Source: Bradyrhizobium sp. CCGE-LA001 (GTDB lineage: Bacteria; Pseudomonadota; Alphaproteobacteria; Rhizobiales; Xanthobacteraceae). From it: DNA of 64,000 nt. Both the position numbers and the translations under genes were made by a program. Below, piece by piece: positions 14,377-22,867 of this stretch. Where the stretch lies: the NCBI RefSeq assembly GCF_000296215.2, contig NZ_CP013949.1:7619501-7683500 (forward strand), written 5' to 3'. The notes under the pieces are model-generated. The model was given only the letters and a program-made list of their open reading frames with translations, had not been told where the DNA came from and searched no databases. The stretch's first letter is position 1. Each line of letters starts with the position of its first letter.

Positions 14377-15351
14377 ATGGACGACGCGACCACCAGCACC
14401 GACATCCGCCTTCGTGAAGGCTCCTCGATCGCGCAGCGGCTGATTGTGGCCGGCTGCGCGGCCGCGGTTGCGCTGTGCTTCACGCCGGGCCTATTCACGC
14501 GCGACACCCTGGAAATCACTATCTCGGTGGTGGCGCTGCTGGTGGGGGCGGGGTTCGTCATCGGCATCATGATGGCGCCGGCGGTAGTATGGATCATCAC
14601 GCCGAACGAGATCCTGATCGGGCAACAGCGTCCGTTCGGAAAGCTCCGCACGCGGGTCGTCCCTAAGGATGACATCAGCGGCTTACAGGTTCCCGGCAGC
14701 AAGCGCGTGAAAGCCCGTTTCCAGCTCGCATTCACGCTGGCCTCCGGGGAACGCCTGACCTCTCCGCCGATCTCCGACGTCACCCATGTGCGCGACACCG
14801 TAGCCCGGATCGCCGCGCAATTCGGCGTTGCCAATTTCGAGGCACCCCGCAATCCGCTCGACGCCAGCAATCCGGAGATGCATCTCGGCGAACCGCTCGA
14901 GCCGTTTCCCGCGCGCGACATCCGCATCCTTGCGCTGATCGCCGTCGCATTGTGTGCCCTCCCCTATGCCTACAAGCTGTGGCGTGGGCTGCCGCCGAGC
15001 CATGTCGAGATCCTGCTGCTGCCGGTCGGCGTGATCGCCGCGTTCGCCGTGTACAGATATGCCAATCTCGTCACGGGCGCCTTCTGGATCATCCGGCCAG
15101 GCGATATCCGCGTCGAACGCCTGTGGGGCGACGGCACACCGCGCGCGGACCACATCGAAGGGCGGGACGTGAAGACGATCACGGTCGAGCGCCGCGGCCG
15201 GTCCGAGGACGAGCACTGCATCGTCGTGATCCGGCTGCACTCCGGGAAGCGGTTTCGCAGCCCCCGCATCGGCTCGCGGGTCGAAGCCCGCGCCGTCGGA
15301 GCCGAGATCGTGCGGCGGCTCGCCATCGTGCCGGAGAGCAACAAGATTTGA
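14377..15351 (+). CDS. Membrane protein of unknown function with two tandem TM-plus-PH-like repeats
   Basis: I do not recognise the family. The 324-residue protein is an internal duplication. Half 1 has two membrane segments (about 22-40, 48-75) then WIITPNEI (72-79) and LASGERLTSPPISD (121-134). Half 2 has two segments (about 183-202, 212-240) then WIIRPGDI (237-244) and LHSGKRFRSPRIGS (287-300). Period is about 166 residues. The soluble parts look like the bacterial PH-like domains that follow TM pairs in YdbT/DUF304-type proteins. ATG at 14377 is preferred; the frame is open to 14314, but that stretch contains the upstream hairpin. Confidence 0.75.
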   Translation: MDDATTSTDIRLREGSSIAQRLIVAGCAAAVALCFTPGLFTRDTLEITISVVALLVGAGFVIGIMMAPAVVWIITPNEILIGQQRPFGKLRTRVVPKDDISGLQVPGSKRVKARFQLAFTLASGERLTSPPISDVTHVRDTVARIAAQFGVANFEAPRNPLDASNPEMHLGEPLEPFPARDIRILALIAVALCALPYAYKLWRGLPPSHVEILLLPVGVIAAFAVYRYANLVTGAFWIIRPGDIRVERLWGDGTPRADHIEGRDVKTITVERRGRSEDEHCIVVIRLHSGKRFRSPRIGSRVEARAVGAEIVRRLAIVPESNKI

Positions 15352-15665
15352 GAGCGACTGCCTCCACATCGTCATGGCCGGGCTTGTCCCGGCCATCCAC
15401 GCCTTGACCCGCGACACGAAGAACGTGGATGCCCGGGACAAGCCCGGGCATGACAGCAGCAATTTGATCCTGCCGCCTGGCGAGGATGTCACTTCCACTG
15501 CTTTTCGCGCCATCCCCCGTTTCCAGCATTGCCGGGAGCGCGTCAAAAAAACCAAAGCATTCTCGTGACATACCAGAGCGGCGCGCCATCAACTTGCCAT
15601 GAACTTGCCCCTCAGGTTTGATGGTTCCTGATTGATTTGCGCTGTGGCAGCGGGGAGAGCTTTAC
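15352..15665. other. Intergenic region with palindromic repeat
   Basis: No gene is supported. It contains the repeat at 15371-15454. The remaining 200 bases include a run of seven A near 15545 and the upstream region of the L,D-transpeptidase gene. No clear promoter can be named. Confidence 0.5.
15371..15454. repeat. Intergenic palindromic repeat, GGCCGGG...CCCGGGC family, copy 3
   Basis: Bounded by GTCATGGCCGGG and CCCGGGCATGAC, with the same internal plan as the copies at 4438 and 12799. Confidence 0.9.
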
Positions 15666-16259
15666 ATGACGGATTTTCGTCGCCTGACCGGGATGTTTCT
15701 GGCCGCGATCGGCCTGACCCTGTCCACACCGCAGGTCTTCGCGCAGCAGCCTGATCGCGGCGACGAGCCGGGCCTGATCGCCGATGACGGCTACCAGCTC
15801 GAGCCGGAATGGAAAAAGCAGGTGGTCTACTTCCGCACCACCGAGCCGCCGGGCACGATCATCGTCTCGACCGCCGAACGTCATCTTTATCTGGTGCAGC
15901 CCGGCGGGCGCGCGATCCGCTATGGCATCGGCGTCGGCCGCGACGGCTTCCAGTGGCAAGGGCTCGTGACCATCACCAACAAGAAGGAATGGCCGGACTG
16001 GACGCCGCCGCCGGAGATGATCCAGCGCCAACCCTATCTGCCGCGCTTCATGGCCGGCGGCCCCGGCAATCCGCTCGGCGCCCGCGCCATGTATCTCGGC
16101 ACCACCGTCTACCGCATCCACGGCACCAACCGCCCTGATACGATCGGCACCAAGGTCTCCTCGGGCTGCTTCCGCCTCGTCAACGCTGACGTCGCCGATC
16201 TCTACGATCGCGTGCCTGTTGGCACCAAGGTGGTCATCCGGCAGAAGCCGGAGCTCTAA
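15666..16259 (+). CDS. L,D-transpeptidase (YkuD/ErfK family)
   Basis: Exported cell-wall enzyme of 197 residues with a signal peptide ending VFAQ near residue 26. The YkuD domain carries the catalytic pattern HGTN (His152) and SSGCFR (nucleophile Cys168, Arg170). Such enzymes make 3-3 cross-links in peptidoglycan or attach lipoproteins or outer-membrane proteins to it. ATG at 15666 has GGGGAGAG a few bases upstream. The length fits the small single-domain group of this family, many paralogues of which occur in rhizobia. Monocistronic as far as can be seen. Confidence 0.92.
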   Translation: MTDFRRLTGMFLAAIGLTLSTPQVFAQQPDRGDEPGLIADDGYQLEPEWKKQVVYFRTTEPPGTIIVSTAERHLYLVQPGGRAIRYGIGVGRDGFQWQGLVTITNKKEWPDWTPPPEMIQRQPYLPRFMAGGPGNPLGARAMYLGTTVYRIHGTNRPDTIGTKVSSGCFRLVNADVADLYDRVPVGTKVVIRQKPEL

Positions 16260-16315
16260 AGCCCCCTCCCTTCGACAACACTCCTTTCCTTTTCCCGATT
16301 TTTCGAGAGAGCAAC

Positions 16316-17356
16316 ATGATGCGCACTTTTCGTGGCGGCCTGCTGATCGGGCTCGCCGTCGCCGTGCTGGTCGCCGTTTCGGCCATCATTTACGAATTCT
16401 ACGACACCCGCACGCTGAAGCGCACGGTGCGCCGCGGCGAGGTGCTTTGCGGCGTCAACAAGGGCCTGCCGGGCTTCTCGATCCCTGACGACAAGGGCAA
16501 CTGGACCGGCTTCGACGTCGATTTCTGCCGCGCGGTGGCTGCGGCGATCTTCAACGACCCCGGCAAGGCGAAGTTCGTCGCGCTCGACGCCAATGAGCGT
16601 TTCAAAGAGCTGCAGACCCGCAAGGTGGACATCCTCTCGCGCAACACGACCTGGAGCATGGCGCGCGAGCTCGACTACGACCTCTACTTCCCGGCCGTGG
16701 CCTATTACGACGGCGTCGGCTTCATGGTGCCGCGTTCGCGCAACAAGGAGACCTCACTGGACCTCGCCGACAGCAAGGTCTGTGTCCAGACCGGAACCAC
16801 GACGACTCTCAACGTCGCCGATTACTTCCGTGCCAACAACATGAAGTATGAAGAGGTGAAGTTCGACAAGCTCGACGACGTGGTGAAGGCCTACGACACC
16901 AGCAAGTGCGATACGCTGTCGGCCGACGTCTCCCAGCTCTATGCGCTGCGGTTGAACCTGTCGAAGCCCGGCGACCACATGATCCTGCCGGACATGATCT
17001 CCAAGGAGCCGCTCGCCCCGGTCGTGCGCCAGCGCGACGACGACTGGATGATGATCGTGAAGTGGACGCTGTACGCCATGATCAACGCCGAAGAGCTCGG
17101 CGTGACCTCGGAGAACATCGACGAGGCCCTGAAGTCGAAAAAGCCGGAAGTGATGCGCCTCGTCGGCACCGAAGGCCGCTACGGCGAGCAGCTCGGCCTC
17201 ACCAAGGACTGGGCCGCCCGCATCATCCGCCACGTCGGCAATTACGGCGAGATGTACGACCGCAACATCGGCGAGAAGTCGAAGCTGAAGATTCCGCGCG
17301 GCATGAACCAGCTGTGGAATGCGGGTGGTGTGCAGTACGCGCCGCCGATGCGGTAG
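16316..17356 (+). CDS. General L-amino acid ABC transporter substrate-binding protein (AapJ-like)
   Basis: Binding protein of 346 residues. It has an N-terminal membrane segment (about 8-28) and then RGEVLCGVNKGLPGFSIPDDKGNWTGFDVDFC-type AapJ text, SRNTTWSMARE and DTLSADVSQLYALR. AapJ binds a broad range of L-amino acids for the AapQMP importer. No permease or ATPase is beside it. The N-terminus looks more like a membrane anchor than a cleavable signal, with EFYDTRTLKRTVRRG following. It is therefore either a tethered orphan binding protein or a paralogue serving the Aap system encoded elsewhere. ATG at 16319 is a possible alternative start. Confidence 0.88.
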   Translation: MMRTFRGGLLIGLAVAVLVAVSAIIYEFYDTRTLKRTVRRGEVLCGVNKGLPGFSIPDDKGNWTGFDVDFCRAVAAAIFNDPGKAKFVALDANERFKELQTRKVDILSRNTTWSMARELDYDLYFPAVAYYDGVGFMVPRSRNKETSLDLADSKVCVQTGTTTTLNVADYFRANNMKYEEVKFDKLDDVVKAYDTSKCDTLSADVSQLYALRLNLSKPGDHMILPDMISKEPLAPVVRQRDDDWMMIVKWTLYAMINAEELGVTSENIDEALKSKKPEVMRLVGTEGRYGEQLGLTKDWAARIIRHVGNYGEMYDRNIGEKSKLKIPRGMNQLWNAGGVQYAPPMR

Positions 17357-17409
17357 GCGACGGTCCATCCGCGGTCATTGCGGGCGAGGGCCCGCGCTAC
17401 ATCTATCAA

Positions 17410-17489
17410 CCATGCCCGGGCTTGTCCCGGGCATCCACGTTTTTGCAGCACCTGAGAACGTGGATGGCCGGGACAAGCCCGGCCATGAC
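17410..17489. repeat. Intergenic palindromic repeat, GGCCGGG...CCCGGGC family, copy 4
   Basis: Runs from CATGCCCGGG to CCCGGCCATGAC with the same two hairpins and ATCCACG/CGTGGAT joint as the other copies. Confidence 0.9.
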
Positions 17490-17505
17490 GGTTCGCGTTG
17501 CTGCC

Positions 17506-17583
17506 GTAGTCCGGATGAGCGAAGCGACATCCGGGGCCACCGCCCGCGACGTTCCCGGATGTCGCTTCGCTCATCCGGGCTAC
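17506..17583. repeat. Intergenic palindrome, GTAGTCCGGATGAGCGAAGC family
   Basis: The ends GTAGTCCGGATGAGCGAAGC and GCTTCGCTCATCCGGGCTAC are almost exact inverted copies separated by a short middle. It abuts the previous repeat, giving a tandem of two different repeat families between convergent genes. Confidence 0.88.
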
Positions 17584-17605
17584 GTACCGTCTCTGCCGCT
17601 TCTCC

Positions 17606-18745
17606 TCAATACCCCCGCGCCCGCGCCAGCTGCTCGGTGTGGTAGTTGGCGTCGCCGAACAGCTCCTCGCACACGCGCGCGCGCTTCATGAAGAAGCCGA
17701 TGTCGAACTGGTCGGTCATGCCCATGCCGCCGTGCATCTGCACGCCTTCCTGCACCGCGCGCGTCGCGGTGGTGCCGGCACGGGCTTTTGCGACGGCGAC
17801 GCTCGATGCGGCCTTGGCGACGTCGGCATCGAGCGCCTGCAGCGCCTTCATGGTGGCGGCGCGGGTGATCTCGATGTCGACATAGAGCTCGGCGGCGCGG
17901 TGCTGCAGCGCCTGGAATTCGCCGATCAGCTTGCCGAACTGCTTGCGGCTCTTCAGGTACTCGACGGTGCGGTTGAAGACTTCGTCGCTGAGCCCCACCA
18001 TCTCGGCCGCCACCGCGCCGCGGCCCATGTCGAGCACGCCCTCGAGCAGGCCGGCGGCCTGATCGACCTCGCCGAGCACGCCGTCGGCATTGACCTGGAC
18101 ATTGGCGAATTCGATCCGCGCCGCGTTGTGCGCGTCGACCATGATGGTGCGCTCGATCGCAACGCCCTTGGCCTTGGGATCGACCAGGAACAGCGTCAGG
18201 CCTTCGCGGTCACCGGCAGAGCCGGAGGTGCGCGCGGCGACGATGAGCAGATCGGCAACGTGACCATCGACGACAAGCGCCTTGGCGCCGGAGAGCTTGA
18301 AACCATTGCCGGCGCGCACGGCCTGCAGGCTGGTCTGCAGCGGACGATGCTTTGCGCCTTCGTCGATCGCCAGCGTCGCGAGCAGCGAGCCGCTCGCGAT
18401 CTTCGGCAGGTATTCCGACTTCTGTACGGCGTTGCCGCCGCGATTCAGGGCGGAAGCCGCGACCACGCTGGTCGCAAGAAAGGGCGACGGCATCAACGTG
18501 CGGCCGATCTCTTCCATCACGATTCCGGCTTCGACATAGCCGAGGCCGCTGCCGCCGAACTCTTCCGGGACCAAAAGGCCGGCAAACCCCATCTCGGCGA
18601 AGGAGTGCCAGAGCTCTTTCGAGAAGCCAATGCGATCCTTGCTGTCGCGCAAATGGCGCAAATGCGACACCGGCGCCTTGTCGCTGATCAGCCCGCGCGC
18701 GCTATCGCGGAGCATCGATTGTTCTTCGGTGAGGACGAGGGCCAT
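17606..18745 (-). CDS. Acyl-CoA dehydrogenase family protein
   Basis: FAD enzyme of 379 residues. The N-terminal helical domain begins LTEEQSMLRDSARGLIS. The C-terminal domain has SRKQFGKLIGEFQALQHRAAE (FAD-contacting RKQFG) and EGVQMHGGMGMTDQFDIGFFMKRA. It probably introduces a double bond into an acyl-CoA or a CoA-linked ring or side chain. ATG at 18745 is preferred: the frame is open to 18787, but those extra codons run into a repeat. It lies downstream of a second acyl-CoA dehydrogenase on the same strand, a pairing common for two-subunit enzymes of steroid or aromatic degradation. Confidence 0.92.
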   Translation of the reverse strand: MALVLTEEQSMLRDSARGLISDKAPVSHLRHLRDSKDRIGFSKELWHSFAEMGFAGLLVPEEFGGSGLGYVEAGIVMEEIGRTLMPSPFLATSVVAASALNRGGNAVQKSEYLPKIASGSLLATLAIDEGAKHRPLQTSLQAVRAGNGFKLSGAKALVVDGHVADLLIVAARTSGSAGDREGLTLFLVDPKAKGVAIERTIMVDAHNAARIEFANVQVNADGVLGEVDQAAGLLEGVLDMGRGAVAAEMVGLSDEVFNRTVEYLKSRKQFGKLIGEFQALQHRAAELYVDIEITRAATMKALQALDADVAKAASSVAVAKARAGTTATRAVQEGVQMHGGMGMTDQFDIGFFMKRARVCEELFGDANYHTEQLARARGY

Positions 18746-18782
18746 GGTGCGTGTTTCCGAACTTCGAAGTTTATCTTGTCTC

Positions 18783-18879
18783 GTCATTCCGGGATGCGCC
18801 GTTAGGCGCAGGCCCGGAATCCATACTCCCGCTCGTGGTTATGGATTCCGGGCTCGCGCTTCGCACGCCCCGGAATGAC
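18783..18879. repeat. Intergenic palindromic repeat, CCGGAATCCAT family, copy 2
   Basis: Bounded by GTCATTCCGGG and CCGGAATGAC, with internal CCCGGAATCCAT and ATGGATTCCGGG hairpins as at 3344. It lies between two co-directional acyl-CoA dehydrogenase genes. Confidence 0.88.
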
Positions 18880-18899
18880 GGTTGGTGAGAGTGCGGTCC

Positions 18900-20099
18900 T
18901 CACGCCCCCGGCAGATCCAGGATGCGCTTGGCGACGATGCCGAGCATCACCTCCGTCGTACCGCCCTCGATCGAATTGGCCTTGGTGCGCAGCCAGGCGC
19001 GCGGACGGGCGCCCTGCTTGGAGCGCTCGCTCTCCCATTCCAACGCATCGACGCCGCCGGCCGACATCAGGATCTCATGGCGGCGCTTGTTGAGCTCGGT
19101 GCCGTAATATTTCATCGCCGAGGAGAACGCCGGATGCGCCTGGCCCGCCTTGGCGAGATCGACCGCACGCTCGGCACAGGCGGCGAGTGCAGCTTCGTCG
19201 ACGTCGAAGCGCGCGATCTGGCCGCGCAGCATGGCATCGTCGAGCTTACCTTGCGCATCGGTGCCGACGGAGTCCGCCGCGATCTGACCCAGCGGGCGGC
19301 CGACGCCGCGCTCGCCCATGCCGGAGATCATCGCGCGCTCGTGCTGGAGCAGATATTTTGCGACGTCCCAGCCGCGATTGACCGTGCCGACCACATGCGA
19401 TTTCGGCACGCGCACGCCGTCGAAGAAGGTTTCGCAGAACGGCGAATAGCCGGAGATCAACAGGATCGGCTTGGTCGAGACGCCTTTCGAGGCCATGTCG
19501 AACAGGATGAAGCTGATGCCGTCGTGCTTCTTCGCGGCAGGATCGGTGCGCACGAGGCAGAAGATCCAGTCGGCGTAGTTGGCATAGGACGTCCAGATCT
19601 TCTGGCCGGTGATGATGAAATCGTCGCCGTCGCTTTCGGCGCGGGTCTGGAGCGAAGCGAGATCGGAGCCGGCATTCGGCTCGGAATAGCCCTGGCACCA
19701 GCGGATCTCGCCCGCGGCGATTTTTGGCAGATGCTCTTTCTTCTGGGCCTCATTGCCGTATTTTAGGAGCGCCGGCCCAAGCATCCAGATGCCAAAGCTC
19801 GACAACGGCGGACGCGCGCCGATTTTCGCCATCTCCGCACGCAGCACCTTGTGCTCGGCAGCGCTTAAGCCCCCGCCGCCATATTCCTTAGGCCAATCCG
19901 GCACGGTCCAGCCCTTGTCGCGCATGCGCTCGAACCAGATACGCTGCGGCTCGGACGAGAATTTTGCGTTGCGTCCGCCCCAGTAGACGTCGGCATCCGA
20001 CGTGGCGGGCTTGCGCATTTCCGGTGGGCAATTGGCTTCCAGCCAGGCGCGCGTCTCGTTGCGGAATGTTTCGAGCTCGGCGTTTTCAGTTTCGCTCAT
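18900..20099 (-). CDS. Acyl-CoA dehydrogenase family protein
   Basis: FAD enzyme of 399 residues. The N-terminal part FRNETRAWLEANCPPEMR, middle EPNAGSDLASLQTRAESDGDD-type text and ITGQKIWTSYAN give the FAD/acyl pocket. The C-terminus has SIEGGTTEVMLGIVAKRIL. A Glu in the HERAMISG segment is a candidate catalytic base, by analogy with heteromeric dehydrogenases of sterol side-chain breakdown. ATG at 20099 has GGAAACG upstream; 20114 is also open. It is first of two dehydrogenase genes and divergent from the CMD-like gene. Confidence 0.92.
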   Translation of the reverse strand: MSETENAELETFRNETRAWLEANCPPEMRKPATSDADVYWGGRNAKFSSEPQRIWFERMRDKGWTVPDWPKEYGGGGLSAAEHKVLRAEMAKIGARPPLSSFGIWMLGPALLKYGNEAQKKEHLPKIAAGEIRWCQGYSEPNAGSDLASLQTRAESDGDDFIITGQKIWTSYANYADWIFCLVRTDPAAKKHDGISFILFDMASKGVSTKPILLISGYSPFCETFFDGVRVPKSHVVGTVNRGWDVAKYLLQHERAMISGMGERGVGRPLGQIAADSVGTDAQGKLDDAMLRGQIARFDVDEAALAACAERAVDLAKAGQAHPAFSSAMKYYGTELNKRRHEILMSAGGVDALEWESERSKQGARPRAWLRTKANSIEGGTTEVMLGIVAKRILDLPGA

Positions 20100-20228
20100 G
20101 GTCGTTTCCATCATCTAAGTTTGGCAGCGACTCTGGGCCAAGCTCCCGCGGAATTCAACCACTTCCGCGAACCGCAATCGGCTATAGTCGCGGCGACGAC
20201 GGTGCTTGAAAACAAAGAGGAAACGACC

Positions 20229-20774
20229 ATGCGCCTGACACTTCTTTCGCCTGGCGAAATGAACGAGAGCCAGCGGCAGACCTATGATGAGTCCATTGCC
20301 GGCAAGCGCGGCAAGCCGCCGGCGCCGATGATGGCTTGGCTGAGCAGCCCCGAGATGGCGCGGCACGCCACGCGGCTCGGCGAAGTCCTGCGCTTCGATA
20401 CGATATTTCCCGCCAAGCTATCGGAGATCGCGATCCTGGTGACGGCGCGGCACTGGACTGCCCATTACGAATGGTACGCGCATAAGCGCCTCGCGCTCGC
20501 CGGCGGCATGGACCCCCAAATCATCGAGGCGATCCGCGATCGCCGCACGCCCGAATTCGAGGATCCCAAGGGGAAGATGATCTACGATCTCGCGAAGTCG
20601 CTGCACGAGGGCCACGGCGTCGAGAAAGGTCTCTACGACGAGGCCGTAAAGCTGCTCAGCGAGCGCGGCGTGGTCGAGGTGATCGGGCTGTGCGGCTATT
20701 ACACGCTGGTGTCGATGACGCTGAACACGTTCGAGTTCGGACTTCCCGAGGGAGAAGTGTCGGAGCTTGCCTAG
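20229..20774 (+). CDS. Carboxymuconolactone decarboxylase-like (CMD/AhpD-fold) protein
   Basis: Small helical protein of 181 residues. SEIAILVTARHWTAHYEWYAHKRLALAGG is the CMD-type core, with the HYEWYAH helix conserved. The CxxC of AhpD peroxidases is absent, which argues against peroxidase activity. Such proteins occur in aromatic or CoA-ester degradation clusters, often with unknown reactions. ATG at 20229 has AGAGGAAA six bases upstream; the frame is open to 20121 but without a site. It is followed by a VOC protein and is divergent from two acyl-CoA dehydrogenases. Confidence 0.87.
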   Translation: MRLTLLSPGEMNESQRQTYDESIAGKRGKPPAPMMAWLSSPEMARHATRLGEVLRFDTIFPAKLSEIAILVTARHWTAHYEWYAHKRLALAGGMDPQIIEAIRDRRTPEFEDPKGKMIYDLAKSLHEGHGVEKGLYDEAVKLLSERGVVEVIGLCGYYTLVSMTLNTFEFGLPEGEVSELA

Positions 20775-20863
20775 TTTCCCATCCGGAAACGATGGGTTTC
20801 GAGATGGGCAATGGCACGGTCCGGCGGTTCGCCTTATGTGGAGCTCAGCAACGGAGCATTCAC

Positions 20864-21358
20864 ATGTCGCAACACCAGCCCGTCCATGCCGGCACACGGA
20901 TCGGTCATGTCCATCTCAAGGTCGCCGACCTCGATCGCGCACTCGGCTTCTATTGCGGCGTGCTCGGCTTCGAGCTGATGCAGCGGATGGGCTCGGGCGC
21001 CGCCTTCATCGCGGCCGGCGGCTATCATCACCACATCGGGCTCAACACCTGGGAAAGCAAGGGCGGCTCGCCGCCACCGCCGGGCACGACAGGACTGTTC
21101 CACACCGCGATCCTCTATCCGACGCGGCCAGCGCTGGCGGATGCCTTGCACCGAGTGCTCACGGCGGGGATCGCGCTTGATGGGGCGAGTGATCACGGCG
21201 TCAGCGAGGCGCTGTACTTGCGCGACCCGGATCAGAACGGCGTCGAATTGTATTGGGATAAGCCGCGGGAGCAATGGCCGTTCGGGCCGGATGGGAAGCT
21301 TGCGATGTTCACCAAGCGGCTGGATGTGGAGGGGTTATTGCGGGAGCGAGAAACGTGA
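20864..21358 (+). CDS. VOC-family (glyoxalase/extradiol dioxygenase-like) protein, CatE type
   Basis: A 164-residue metalloprotein of the vicinal oxygen chelate fold. IGHVHLKVADLDRALGFYCGVLGF gives the first beta-alpha module and a metal-ligand His. GGYHHHIGLNTWESKGG and LFHTAILYPTR follow, and YLRDPDQNGVELYWD supplies the final metal-ligand Glu. The text is close to CatE-like catechol 2,3-dioxygenase proteins, but it is shorter than classic two-module extradiol enzymes, so the reaction is unknown. ATG at 20864 lies 89 bases after the CMD-like gene, probably in one transcript. Confidence 0.87.
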   Translation: MSQHQPVHAGTRIGHVHLKVADLDRALGFYCGVLGFELMQRMGSGAAFIAAGGYHHHIGLNTWESKGGSPPPPGTTGLFHTAILYPTRPALADALHRVLTAGIALDGASDHGVSEALYLRDPDQNGVELYWDKPREQWPFGPDGKLAMFTKRLDVEGLLRERET

Positions 21359-21361
21359 TGC

Positions 21362-21450
21362 CGTAGGGCGGATTAGCGGAGCGTAATCCGCCATGCCTCA
21401 GCGAATGCGGAGCTAAATTGGCGGATTACGCTTCGCTAATCCGCCCTACG
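21362..21450. repeat. Intergenic palindrome, CGTAGGGCGGATTAGC family
   Basis: CGTAGGGCGGATTAGCGGAGCG at one end and its near inverse CGCTTCGCTAATCCGCCCTACG at the other enclose a short middle with a second pair GCGTAATCCGCC/GGCGGATTACGC. The right end overlaps the 3' end of the MFS gene and supplies its last codons and stop. Confidence 0.92.
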
Positions 21451-22673
21451 AAACGTTTCCCCCGAACCATGATCAACGCCGCGGCCGCCAGCTCCAGGGC
21501 GATGCAGAGATAGAACGGCAGCGCGTAGCCGCCGGACCAATCGCGCAGCGCCCCCACGATTCCCGGGCCGAAGGCGTAGGTGACCTGGTTGATCGCGGTG
21601 TTGAGGCTGATCAGCACGCCGAACGAGGCGCTGTCGAACTCCCGCTGCACGATCAGCGACGGCAGCGTGATGAGATTGCCGACAGAGAAGCCGAACAACG
21701 CGCAGGCGGCGATCAGCACGTAGTCATTGTGCAGGTTGATGACGACGACAAGCGCCACCGCCTGGCTCAGGAACGACAGCGCCGAGGCCAGCCGCTGGTT
21801 GAGGCGGTCGATCACCAGCGAGAACAGCACGCGGCCGACCACGGCCATGGCCGTGAGCACGGCGACGGCGACCGCTGCCCGCTCGCGGCCGATCACGGGA
21901 TCGAGGAACGAGATCAGGTGCACGATGAAGCCGACCTGCGCGAACAGCACCAAGGCAAAGGCAATCGTCACTGTGAGGAAGCCGACGTCGCGCATCGCCT
22001 GCGCGCGGATCTCCGTCGCGGATTTTGGTTTCGGCTTCGTCGCGGCATGCCAGCCTTGAAGATCAGGCGGACGGCCGACGAGAATGAGGATCACCGGCAG
22101 CAGCAGGACCAGCATGGCGCCGGCCGTGGCGTACATCGCGCTGGCGAAGCCGATATGGCCGATCAGCATCACCAGCACCGGCACGCCGACGATGCCGCCG
22201 AAACTGGCGCCGTTCAGCGCGAGGCTGATCGCCATGCCGCGCTTGGTGTCGAACCACAGGCTGATCGTGTTGGTGATCATCGCAAGGCTGGTGCCGGCCC
22301 AGCCGAAGGCGAGCACGGCATTGGCGAGGTAGAGCTGCCAGGGCTCGCGCACCGCGCCGATCGCGATCGCGGCCGCCGCCATCGCCAGCGTACCGGCGAT
22401 CAGGCTGAGACGCGGACCGTATTTCCTTACGGCCTCGCCGACGAAGACGACAAGCAGCGCACCGAACAGATAGAAGAACGTGGTGCCGGCGGAGATCAGC
22501 GAGGTGGGCCAGCCCCGCGCGCGCTGGAGCTCGGCGACATAGACGCTCTGCCCGTAGAAGCCGAGCCCCCAGCCGAAGGTCGCCAGCAGGAAGCAGACCG
22601 CGACGATGCGCCAGCCTTCGTAGCGGAGCGAGGATTCGTCGATCTGCGCGGTGGCGCGGGGATTGTCGAGCAT
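21426..22673 (-). CDS. MFS transporter
   Basis: Major facilitator of 415 residues with about twelve membrane segments; RYEGWRIVAVCFLLATFGWGLGFYG is TM1. The text resembles the oxalate/formate-antiporter-like group (GFYGQSVYVAELQRARGWPTSLIS). The substrate is unknown. ATG at 22673 is chosen (AAGGAC upstream); the open frame reaches 22748. The C-terminus, about VGRISEA, is encoded inside an intergenic palindromic repeat, so the original stop was probably lost to, or replaced by, the repeat. Confidence 0.88.
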   Translation of the reverse strand: MLDNPRATAQIDESSLRYEGWRIVAVCFLLATFGWGLGFYGQSVYVAELQRARGWPTSLISAGTTFFYLFGALLVVFVGEAVRKYGPRLSLIAGTLAMAAAAIAIGAVREPWQLYLANAVLAFGWAGTSLAMITNTISLWFDTKRGMAISLALNGASFGGIVGVPVLVMLIGHIGFASAMYATAGAMLVLLLPVILILVGRPPDLQGWHAATKPKPKSATEIRAQAMRDVGFLTVTIAFALVLFAQVGFIVHLISFLDPVIGRERAAVAVAVLTAMAVVGRVLFSLVIDRLNQRLASALSFLSQAVALVVVINLHNDYVLIAACALFGFSVGNLITLPSLIVQREFDSASFGVLISLNTAINQVTYAFGPGIVGALRDWSGGYALPFYLCIALELAAAALIMVRGKRFVGRISEA

Positions 22674-22821
22674 TTGCGCTGGTCCTTCGTTGCCCCCACG
22701 AGCGCCGTGCGTCACGCCCGTCTCTTGATGACGAGCATCATGTAACAACCGTGCGTCCGAAAATCACTTCGACCGCGGTCGAAGCATCAACGTTGCTGAC
22801 AGGCTCCTGCCAACCTATTCA

Positions 22822-22866
22822 GCATGATCTTATCGGAAAACCGCTGCACACTTTTCCGGATCATGC
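22822..22866. repeat. Short palindromic repeat GCATGATC...GATCATGC, copy 1
   Basis: Begins GCATGATCTTATCGGAAAAC and ends TTTTCCGGATCATGC around CGCTGCACAC. A diverged copy is at 29771. This one lies directly after an MFS gene stop, where it could act as a terminator for the minus-strand gene. Confidence 0.85.
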
Positions 22867-22867
22867 G

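Noticed and set aside
15371..15454. Direct-repeat look of the GGCCGGG elements as a CRISPR array
   Set aside because: Copies are scattered kilobases apart, are palindromic, and there are no regular spacers or cas genes.
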